DNA of 12,586 bases. Origin: Kiloniellales bacterium (GTDB taxonomy: Bacteria; Pseudomonadota; Alphaproteobacteria; Kiloniellales; JAKSDN01). The position numbers and the translations under genes are program-made. The notes beneath the pieces are model-generated. The model was not told the DNA's origin. It was given only the letters and a program-made list of their open reading frames with translations, and searched no databases. Of this stretch, positions 6,645-12,586 are shown one piece after another (the stretch's first letter is position 1; the number at the start of each line of letters is the position of its first letter). The DNA lies in contig JAKSDN010000817.1 in assembly GCA_022360075.1 (NCBI GenBank), forward strand, positions 1 through 12,586, in the 5' to 3' direction.

Positions 6645-7664
6645 TTGAACGTACCTGGTATTGGCAAAGCCGTCGGTTTGCTCGCCTTGCTGGTTTTTCC
6701 GTTGGTGGGTTTCAGCGACTATGTCTTGCATATCTCGATTCTGATCCTCCTGTGGGGATTCATCTACACCGCATGGTCGGTCATGGGTCGCTTCGGCCTC
6801 ATTTCGCTTGGACATGGGGCATTCATGGCAATTGGCGCCTACGTCGTCACGTTGCTCTGGAATCATGCCGGCGTGACGCCCTGGATCGGCATGCTGGTCG
6901 CTGTCCTTGTCGCTGTTGCGGTCGGTTTCCTGATTGGATTCCCCTGCTTTCGTTTCCGGATTACCGGCCACTACTTTGCTCTGGTCACTCTGGCATTGTC
7001 TGAAGTGGCTCGGCTGCTCATTGTCGCTTTGAGAGATACGACAGGCGGCTCTCTGGGAATCACGCCCGATCGAGTCATCTCGGCAGAGCAACCCTCCTCT
7101 TTCTATGCGTTGCAATTCGCCGACAAGGTGACTTGGTTCTACATAGTGCTTGGTGTCTGGATCGCCGGATTGGTCATCTGGCGCAGTGTCGATCGCTCGA
7201 TGATGCGCTTTGCCATGGAGGCGATCAGCCGTGACGAGGACGCAGCGGCATCGCTTGGCGTTCGTGTGACTCGTACCAAGTTGGTCGTAACAATGATCTC
7301 GGCGGCGATGACGGCGATCGGCGGTGTCGTCTACGGCCAGTATCAGCTCTACATAAATCCGGAAACCACTTCTGGCATTTCGATCTCGTTGCAGATCGTT
7401 TTCGCCGCGATCGCCGGCGGTATGTTCGTTCAACTCGGCCCAACGGTTGGCGCGGCGATCACACTGCTTCTGGCCGAGACCTTGCGCCAAGCCGTGGGCC
7501 ATGACGTCCACGGTCTGGATGTCGTTATCTACGGAGCCATGCTTGTTTTGTTCATCATATACATGCCAAGGGGCGTGCTTGGTCAGCTACTCGCCAGTTG
7601 GGAGAGAGTCGGCAAGCGTTTTTCTGGTTTCACGGGGAAACTCAAACCAGATGCAGCCGGCTGA
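6645..7664 (+). CDS. Branched-chain amino acid-type ABC transporter permease, LivM-like
   Basis: This second inner-membrane permease (339 residues) pairs with the LivH-like protein. It shows the LivM hallmarks: GRFGLISLGHGAFMAIGAY near residues 47-65, ITGHYFALVTLALSE near 105-120, and a cytoplasmic coupling loop AISRDEDAAASLGVRVTRTK near 193-212, followed by an IGGVVYG membrane turn. Like its partner it begins with TTG (6645), backed by AGGAGG at 6634-6639, five bases upstream and overlapping the preceding stop. The C-terminal tail after residue 310 is basic and cytoplasmic (ASWERVGKRF). A 96-bp gap to the next gene holds no gene and no obvious terminator, so the M81 gene could be co-transcribed. 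Confidence 0.93.
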   Translation: MNVPGIGKAVGLLALLVFPLVGFSDYVLHISILILLWGFIYTAWSVMGRFGLISLGHGAFMAIGAYVVTLLWNHAGVTPWIGMLVAVLVAVAVGFLIGFPCFRFRITGHYFALVTLALSEVARLLIVALRDTTGGSLGITPDRVISAEQPSSFYALQFADKVTWFYIVLGVWIAGLVIWRSVDRSMMRFAMEAISRDEDAAASLGVRVTRTKLVVTMISAAMTAIGGVVYGQYQLYINPETTSGISISLQIVFAAIAGGMFVQLGPTVGAAITLLLAETLRQAVGHDVHGLDVVIYGAMLVLFIIYMPRGVLGQLLASWERVGKRFSGFTGKLKPDAAG

Positions 7665-7760
7665 GTCTCATCGAGTGCGCTCTGGTCACCGACATGTGAA
7701 CCACGTCAGCAGCAATGGCCGTGAATCGGAACCGGTGACAGGCAAGGCGGGAGGACATCG

Positions 7761-9332
7761 ATGAGGTTGCTTGTCGGCCAGCTATTTCACGAAGGGAACA
7801 GCTTCAATCCAGTCAACACGACGCTTGAGGACTTTACCGTCGTGCGGGGGCCGAAGATCCTGGAACAATTGTCAGGCACCGGATCGGTTCTGGGCGGAAT
7901 ACTGGACGAGCTTCAGCGGCGAGACGCGCAGATCGTGCCGGCGTTGGCCGCGTGCGCGCGACCGGGGGGCTCGGTGGTGCACAGCGTCTATGAGAGCTTC
8001 AGCGAGGAACTTCTTGAGGCCGCCGCCTCGGGCCGACCGGACCACGTCGTCTTGGATCTGCACGGGGCCATGACCACGACGGAAAGCGATGACCCCGAGG
8101 GCCTCCTGCTCGAGCGTTTGCGAAGCATTCTCGGTCCTGATGCCGTCATGGGCGTCGGTCTGGATCTCCACGCGCATCTGACTGAGCGCATGTTGAAAGC
8201 CACGGATATCGTGACGGCTTGCAAGCACAATCCGCACTCCGACTATCATGCAACGGGGGTCAAGGCAGCCGACTTGGTGATTCGCACCGCGCAACAGACC
8301 ATCGATCCGGTCCTGAGCGTCGCTCGTGTGCCGATGATCCTTGAAGGGAATGACGAAACGCATGCGGGACCGTTGAAAGATCTCCATGACAAGGCGCGAC
8401 ACTATTCGGAGAAGAACGCATCGGTTCTGGACGTGTCCATATGCAACGTTCAATCGCTGATAGATGTGCCGGAAATGACGCAGACGGTTGTGGCAACGAC
8501 CGACTCCTGTGACGACCTCGGCAAAACTATCTGCGCGGAAATCGGGTTCGAACTCTGGACGCGCCGGCATGAGTTCAAGGACGACTTCCCCACTGTCGAG
8601 CAGGTCTTGCAACAGATCCAAGAGCAGCCGGGCAAACGGCCCTACGCTATCTCGGATTTCGGCGACCGTGTCTTGGCCGGAGCGCCGGGAGACTGCACAG
8701 AAATCCTCGCGGCCTGCCTTGAGCTGAACAGCGGGTTACGCGGTGCAATACCTGTCACCGATCCTGATGCCGCAGCGCTCGCCCAAGCGGCCGGGATCGG
8801 CGCGATGGTCACGCTTGAGGTTGGTGGACTATTCACTCCTGGAGCCAAGAGGATTCCGGTGACCGGGCGCGTGCGCAACATCGCTGATGGGCAGTTTGTC
8901 CTGAAGGGGCCTTGGCTCGCCGGCCACAAGGCCTCGCATGGCGCTACGGCCGTCATCGAGTTGGATAGACTTGTGCTAATCCTGACTTCGCGGGCCGCCA
9001 TGAGTCAGGACGTCAACTTCTTCGAGAGCTTAGGGGTGCCGATCGCGGATCAGGACTTCGTGGTTGTGAAGTCTGGCATGCATTTCCAGTTGTCCTTCGA
9101 AGGCGTGGCGACACCGATCAAGGCGGACACCTTTGGTGTCGGTGTCTATCGTCCAGGTCAGTTTGCTGTCCGGCGGGAGTTGGTGTTTCCGGAGGTCGAT
9201 CAGGATATCGGGTCGATTTCGGCCGAAGGCATTCCGGATGTTCGGCAAAGGCAGGAAGTCCGGAACGCTCAACCCCGGGCCATCTGCAAGCCTCTTTGTG
9301 CGGAACAGTCTGTTGTTGGCAGCAAGACGTAG
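7761..9332 (+). CDS. M81-family (MlrC-like) metallohydrolase
   Basis: This 523-residue cytoplasmic protein has the two-part architecture of the M81 family, an N-terminal DUF1485 domain and a C-terminal MlrC domain. The founding member linearises peptide products of microcystin, but most relatives have unknown substrates. Visible motifs are HEGNSFNP at the N-terminus (family form HETNTFSP; here Gly replaces Thr), DLHGAM (99-104), the metal-binding DLHAHLT (135-141) and KHNPHSDYHATG (155-166), which supplies the third metal histidine. DFGDRVLAGAPGDCTEIL near residue 295 corresponds to the MlrC-domain GGGAPGD region. The last 40 or so residues (from about 482) look unlike the family core and may be an extension. 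ATG 7761 follows GGGAGG after six bases. Downstream of a solute importer, a role in cleaving the imported compound is plausible; annotation as microcystin-degrading would be unwarranted. Confidence 0.9.
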   Translation: MRLLVGQLFHEGNSFNPVNTTLEDFTVVRGPKILEQLSGTGSVLGGILDELQRRDAQIVPALAACARPGGSVVHSVYESFSEELLEAAASGRPDHVVLDLHGAMTTTESDDPEGLLLERLRSILGPDAVMGVGLDLHAHLTERMLKATDIVTACKHNPHSDYHATGVKAADLVIRTAQQTIDPVLSVARVPMILEGNDETHAGPLKDLHDKARHYSEKNASVLDVSICNVQSLIDVPEMTQTVVATTDSCDDLGKTICAEIGFELWTRRHEFKDDFPTVEQVLQQIQEQPGKRPYAISDFGDRVLAGAPGDCTEILAACLELNSGLRGAIPVTDPDAAALAQAAGIGAMVTLEVGGLFTPGAKRIPVTGRVRNIADGQFVLKGPWLAGHKASHGATAVIELDRLVLILTSRAAMSQDVNFFESLGVPIADQDFVVVKSGMHFQLSFEGVATPIKADTFGVGVYRPGQFAVRRELVFPEVDQDIGSISAEGIPDVRQRQEVRNAQPRAICKPLCAEQSVVGSKT

Positions 9333-9361
9333 CCGGGACAGCGAACGTTGTTCCTGCACGC

Positions 9362-10234
9362 CTAAGCCGAGGCCAAGCGAGGAAACGCGGTGAGTGCCTG
9401 CTGGTCCCTGGACAACCGCTCTGTCAAATCGATGAGGTCCGATGCGTCGCAATCGGCCCCGGAACCCACAAGGAGGTGGTGCATACCGAGTCGAGCGGCG
9501 CCGGCGGCATCGGTTTCCGGGTTGTCGCCGATCATCACGCAGGCAGCGGGAGCCGCGTTCAGCCTTCTTACGGCTTCTTGGAAGAGATCTGGTTGCGGCT
9601 TGCCGATCACGCGCACGTTCGGTGGGCGAGCGCAAGCAATGATCGCTTGCATCAGGGCACCGGTCTCGGGAACCAGAAGGCCGTTGGCACCTGGATGAGA
9701 CCTGTCCGGGTTGCAGGCCACGAAGGTTGCACCTCGGCGGATCTCGTTTGCCGCAAGAGTCAACTTGTCATAGGAGAAGGCCTCATCGCGCCCGAGCAGG
9801 ACAACGTCAGCGGCATCCTGGACGAGGATGAGCCCGACACATTCCGCCTCGTGCCTCAAGGCTGGGCTGCCGATCAAGAGAACGCGAGCCCCGGGGTAGT
9901 CAAGGGCGACGCGCTGCACGGCCATCACGCCCGCCAATATGATTCGGTCGGCAGGAATCTCCAGGCCTGCCGAAGCCAGCTCGGTGGCGAGACCGCACGC
10001 CGAGTGAGTCGAGTTATTCGAGACAATCACGAAACGGTCATCGATCTGCCGGATGAGTTCCGCGGCACCGGGAATTATGGTCCGTCCGTGCACAAGCGTT
10101 CCGTCCAGATCGACCACGAACGACAGTTTTGCGTGAGTCGTCTCGGTTCCGGGGCGGGAGTAGATCGATCTTCGGTCCATCAGTAGTGAGGGTCCTTGTG
10201 AAGAGTAATGACGGTTGCTCTCAGTCTCTTGCAT
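9362..10234 (-). CDS. HAD-IIA family phosphatase (NagD/phosphoglycolate phosphatase-like)
   Basis: This is a haloacid-dehalogenase-type phosphatase with a C2 cap, up to 290 residues. All catalytic motifs are present: the nucleophile and acid in DLDGT (42-46), motif II SNNST (72-76), the motif III lysine in GKPQP (Lys212) and the acidic motif IV GDNPETDAAGA (236-246). CNPD (174-177) corresponds to the ATNPD segment common in NagD-like proteins. Members dephosphorylate small sugars, nucleotides or glycolate phosphate; the substrate is not evident. The start is uncertain: ATG 10234 gives a long polar leader before the fold, and ATG 10180 would give 272 residues, but neither has a convincing ribosome-binding site. 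The gene converges on the M81 gene with 29 bases between stops and no visible terminator. It sits under an AT-rich promoter region shared with the next operon. Confidence 0.9.
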   Translation of the reverse strand: MQETESNRHYSSQGPSLLMDRRSIYSRPGTETTHAKLSFVVDLDGTLVHGRTIIPGAAELIRQIDDRFVIVSNNSTHSACGLATELASAGLEIPADRIILAGVMAVQRVALDYPGARVLLIGSPALRHEAECVGLILVQDAADVVLLGRDEAFSYDKLTLAANEIRRGATFVACNPDRSHPGANGLLVPETGALMQAIIACARPPNVRVIGKPQPDLFQEAVRRLNAAPAACVMIGDNPETDAAGAARLGMHHLLVGSGADCDASDLIDLTERLSRDQQALTAFPRLASA

Positions 10235-10268
10235 CTGCCGCTTAACTGAGACTATCTCATATTTTTTT

Positions 10269-10298
10269 ATTGTAGAAAATGAGAAATTTTCATATAAC
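10269..10298. promoter_or_regulatory. Putative divergent promoters around an inverted repeat
   Basis: This is the most AT-rich spot of the window. GAAAAT (10275-10280), a five-base spacer GAGAA and ATTTTC (10286-10291) form a perfect inverted repeat of 17 bp in total. On the minus strand, TTATAT (complement of 10292-10297) and TACAAT (complement of 10269-10274) flank exactly these 17 bases as -35 and -10 candidates for the HAD gene. On the plus strand TTGTAG (10270-10275) and TATAAC (10293-10298), also 17 bases apart, could serve the PotB-like gene. A dimeric repressor bound to the repeat would block both (inference). The -10 boxes match sigma-70 at five of six positions, the -35 boxes only at three. 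Confidence 0.4.
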
Positions 10299-10412
10299 TG
10301 TCATGCTATATCGCTATCGTGGGTGTCGGAGTTTCCCCGGGCGTTGTCAGGCCGCGCGAAACGGTTAAAGACCCCGGTTGGAAACTGCGGATGACTCCGA
10401 TACCAAGGGGAT

Positions 10413-11339
10413 GTGCGTCTCGCGCTGGCTATGGTGACGTCGATTACATACGACTCCGGATCGGAATCTCTGAAAAGCAAGCGCGTCGGTGCACCGCTCT
10501 CTGCTCGCGACCTTGCTTGTCTTTATCCGGCCCTTTTGGTTGCGCCTGCCGCGCTACTTCTCATCCTTTGGTTCGTTGTGCCGCTCGCCCGGCTCTCCTC
10601 ACTTGCCTTTGCCGGAGAGGAAGGCGCGCTCGCGAGCTTCTCGACCCTGTTCGGCAGTGCGGCCTACCGGCAGGTCTTTCTCAACACCTTCCAGATTTCC
10701 TTCGTCGTCACCGTCGTCACGGTGGTCCTTGCCTTTCCCGTCGCGCTGCTGCTCAGCCGGCTGCGTGGGATCTGGTTCGTGTTGGCGCTCTACGGCGTGC
10801 TCTTCCCCTTCTGGGTATCGCTTCTGGTGCGGACCTATTCCTGGATCCTGCTGCTGCCCAAGAACGGGCCGATCAATCAGGCGCTCTTGGCGACGGGGCT
10901 GATCGAGGCGCCGGTGCAGCTGCTGTTCAACAATACGGCCGTCGTCATCGGCATGACCCATGTCCTGCTGCCCTACGCCATCCTGCCGCTGTTCGCCCGC
11001 ATGCGGGGCATCGACGGCCGCTTGCTCCAGGCGAGCGACGGGCTTGGGGCGAGCCTGTTCGACACCTTCCGTTACGTTTACCTGCCTCTGCTGATGCCGG
11101 GGTTGCTGGGGGCCGGCCTGGTGGTCTTTCTGCTGGCGCTCGGCTTCTTCGTGACGCCGGCCCTGCTGGGTGGAGCAGGGGCCTTGACGGTCTCGACCCT
11201 GATTGCCGGTTTCGTGACCGACCGGCTGGCCTGGTCGCTGGCCGCGGCCGGCGCGATCATCCTGCTCGCCGCCGTGCTGCTGCTGCTCGTCCTGTTTCGC
11301 CGTCTGCTGCCGCTTGGGCGTAGCGGGTGGGCGGCATGA
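10413..11339 (+). CDS. ABC transporter permease, PotB-like (spermidine/putrescine type)
   Basis: This is the first inner-membrane permease of a second importer, up to 308 residues. About six hydrophobic segments are visible, starting at LACLYPALLVAPAALLLILW. FWVSLLVRTYSWILLL (134-148) is typical of PotB/CysT-type permeases. The EAA loop that contacts the ATPase is ASDGLGASLFDTFRYVYLPL (207-226). The start is unclear: GTG 10413, with AAGGGG only two bases upstream, or ATG 10431, with no good site; I list the longer form. No binding-protein gene precedes it, so that component should lie downstream of the ATPase, outside the window. Putative substrates include polyamines, but related systems import other small cations, amino acid derivatives, or 2-aminoethylphosphonate. 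Third codon positions are more G/C rich than in the Liv cluster. Confidence 0.9.
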   Translation: MRLALAMVTSITYDSGSESLKSKRVGAPLSARDLACLYPALLVAPAALLLILWFVVPLARLSSLAFAGEEGALASFSTLFGSAAYRQVFLNTFQISFVVTVVTVVLAFPVALLLSRLRGIWFVLALYGVLFPFWVSLLVRTYSWILLLPKNGPINQALLATGLIEAPVQLLFNNTAVVIGMTHVLLPYAILPLFARMRGIDGRLLQASDGLGASLFDTFRYVYLPLLMPGLLGAGLVVFLLALGFFVTPALLGGAGALTVSTLIAGFVTDRLAWSLAAAGAIILLAAVLLLLVLFRRLLPLGRSGWAA

Positions 11340-12136
11340 CACAGTTACCGCTCGGCCTGCGCATTGCCGCCCACGTCGGCGCCAGCCTGGTGTTGGCCTT
11401 TCTGATGCTGCCGATCCTGGCGGTCATACCGGCATCGTTCAACGAGGCGCGCTTTATCCGCCTGCCGCCCGAATCCTATTCCTTAGAGTGGTACGGCGCT
11501 TTCGCCGCCGACCAGGAGTGGCGCTCCGCCCTTTGGAACAGCTTCTGGGTTGCGGCCTGGACGACATTCCTGTCGGTCGTGACCGGAACCGCCGCCGCGC
11601 TCGGTTTGAACCGCTTGCCGCAGCGCCTCAACCTGGCACTGATGGGGCTTTTCCTGGCGCCTTTGATCGTGCCGTTGATCGTGACGGCGGTCGCGATCTA
11701 TCGCACGGCACTCGACCTGCAGCTCAACAGCACCTTTGCCGGCCTGGTGCTAAGCCACGCCGTGCTGGCGCTGCCCTTCGTCGTGATCAACGTCGGCATT
11801 GCGCTGCGGGCGGTCGACGAGACCTGGTTGCAGGCAGCCGCCGGACTCGGAGCGGCGCCCTGGACGATCTTTCGGACGATCACCCTGCCGACCCTTGCGC
11901 CGGGCATCCTCGGCGGCGGCGTTTTCGCCTTCATCACCTCGTTCGACGAGTTCACGGTGTCCCTCTTCATGGTCGGCTATCAGACCAAGACACTCCCGAT
12001 CAAGATCTGGGAGGCGGTCCGCTTCGAGTTCACCCCGGCGGTCGCCGTCGCCGCCACGGTCATCATCGTCTTGGCGATCCTCCTGTTCGCGCTGGCGATG
12101 GCCGTGAACCGGCGACAAAGGGAGGCGCAAACGTGA
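11336..12136 (+). CDS. ABC transporter permease, PotC-like (spermidine/putrescine type)
   Basis: This partner permease of 266 residues has about six membrane segments. The EAA coupling loop is DETWLQAAAGLGAAPWTIFR (161-180), followed by TLPTLAPGI. FITSFDEFTVSLFMVG (199-214) is a hallmark of PotC-like proteins. The start is ATG 11336, which overlaps the stop of the PotB-like gene as ATGA, so the two are translationally coupled. An in-frame GTG at 11327 would add only three residues. Its own stop overlaps the next start as GTGA, completing a compact permease-permease-ATPase operon. Confidence 0.93.
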   Translation: MTQLPLGLRIAAHVGASLVLAFLMLPILAVIPASFNEARFIRLPPESYSLEWYGAFAADQEWRSALWNSFWVAAWTTFLSVVTGTAAALGLNRLPQRLNLALMGLFLAPLIVPLIVTAVAIYRTALDLQLNSTFAGLVLSHAVLALPFVVINVGIALRAVDETWLQAAAGLGAAPWTIFRTITLPTLAPGILGGGVFAFITSFDEFTVSLFMVGYQTKTLPIKIWEAVRFEFTPAVAVAATVIIVLAILLFALAMAVNRRQREAQT

Positions 12137-12586
12137 CCAACACCGGGTTGCCGCTGAAGCTATCGGCCGTGTCGAAGCGCTACGAGCAGGTAACGGCGCT
12201 GAGGCCCACCGATCTGACCGTCGATGCCGGGGAGTTCGTCACCCTGCTCGGCCCCTCGGGCTCCGGCAAGACGACCCTCTTGAGTCTGGTCGCCGGCTAT
12301 GCGGAGCCGACCTCGGGCCAGGTTCGGCTGGGCGAGCGCGACATCACCCGGCTTCCGGCGCGGCATCGCAACATCGGCATGGTCTTCCAGAGCTACGCGC
12401 TCTTCCCGCATATGACCGTCGGGCAGAACGTGGCCTACGGGCTCAAGGTGCGCGGCCGGCCCAAGCGGGAGATCGAGCGCCGGGTAGACGAGGCCCTGGC
12501 CATCGTCCAGCTTTCCCGCCTGGCGGAACGGTCGGTCCGGAAGCTGTCGGGTGGCCAGCAGCAGCGCGTGGCGCTGGCTCGCGCCC
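12133..12586 (+). CDS. ABC transporter ATP-binding protein, PotA-like (3' end outside window)
   Basis: A frame starting at GTG 12133, overlapping the PotC-like stop by four bases (GTGA), runs open to the window edge for 151 codons. It encodes the N-terminal half of the nucleotide-binding domain of a PotA/UgpC-like ATPase. Walker A is GPSGSGKTT (40-48), the Q-loop is MVFQSYALFPHMTV (83-96), and the signature LSGGQQQR begins at residue 138. Walker B, the switch histidine and any C-terminal TOBE domain lie beyond the edge. Almost every third codon position is G or C. Together with the two permeases upstream it forms a polyamine-type importer; the substrate is not determined. Confidence 0.93.
   Translation, partial: MTNTGLPLKLSAVSKRYEQVTALRPTDLTVDAGEFVTLLGPSGSGKTTLLSLVAGYAEPTSGQVRLGERDITRLPARHRNIGMVFQSYALFPHMTVGQNVAYGLKVRGRPKREIERRVDEALAIVQLSRLAERSVRKLSGGQQQRVALARA

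Noticed and set aside
5957..6667. A 236-codon open frame on the - strand
   Set aside because: It mirrors the LivH-like permease; its composition is charged and repetitive with no domain signature.
6624..7511. A 295-codon open frame on the - strand
   Set aside because: It is antisense to the LivM-like permease and its translation is a low-complexity mix of Asp, Arg, Gln and His, as expected from the reverse of a membrane protein gene.
7761..9332. Annotation as a microcystin-degrading enzyme
   Set aside because: Only family motifs are visible; none of the other mlr genes is present and most M81 proteins have other or unknown substrates.
9296..10186. A 296-codon open frame on the + strand
   Set aside because: It lies antisense to the HAD phosphatase, whose four catalytic motifs are intact; the + strand translation shows no family motif and is an artefact of GC-rich codons.
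10319..11323. A 334-codon open frame on the + strand
   Set aside because: It overlaps the PotB-like gene in another frame; the translation is rich in Arg, Ala and Pro without membrane segments.

Overview
This window looks like chromosomal DNA from an alphaproteobacterium, of the rhizobial or rhodospirillal kind. That rests on moderate-to-high GC content, GTG/TTG starts with strong Shine-Dalgarno sites, tight ABC-transporter operons and the mix of catabolic families. The assignment is an inference from style, not from a marker gene. No rRNA, tRNA, CRISPR array, transposase or phage gene is visible.

Layout. Positions 1-182 hold the C-terminal end of an unidentified protein on the + strand, followed by a gene-poor stretch. 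At 465-1013 (- strand) lies a PuuR-like XRE/cupin repressor. A 308-bp divergent control region separates it from a + strand cluster: a histidinol-dehydrogenase-family alcohol dehydrogenase (1322-2650), then a complete branched-chain-amino-acid (HAAT/Liv) type ABC transporter. The transporter runs periplasmic binding protein (2879-4201), two ATPases (4264-5031 and 5042-5746) and two permeases (5759-6634 and 6645-7664). An M81/MlrC-type metallohydrolase follows (7761-9332). A HAD-IIA phosphatase (9362-10234, - strand) converges on it. An AT-rich divergent promoter region then separates the HAD gene from a second transporter: PotB-like and PotC-like permeases and the first 151 codons of a PotA-like ATPase, cut off by the window end. 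This last operon is visibly richer in G/C at third codon positions than the Liv cluster.

How the parts may work together (inference). The regulator-HisD-Liv-M81 block reads as a self-contained uptake-and-catabolism module. A periplasmic ligand is captured and imported, an amide or peptide-like bond may be cut by the M81 enzyme, and an alcohol may be oxidised to a carboxylate by the HisD-family dehydrogenase, all under a local XRE/cupin repressor. The HisD paralogue resembles sulfopropanediol dehydrogenases (HpsN) in its GGLWVG segment more than biosynthetic HisD, but the substrate cannot be read from sequence. The most notable non-coding signals are a 21-bp sequence repeated (17/21 identical) in the XRE/HisD divergent region, and an inverted repeat that exactly fills the spacer of mirrored -35/-10 candidates between the HAD gene and the polyamine-type transporter.
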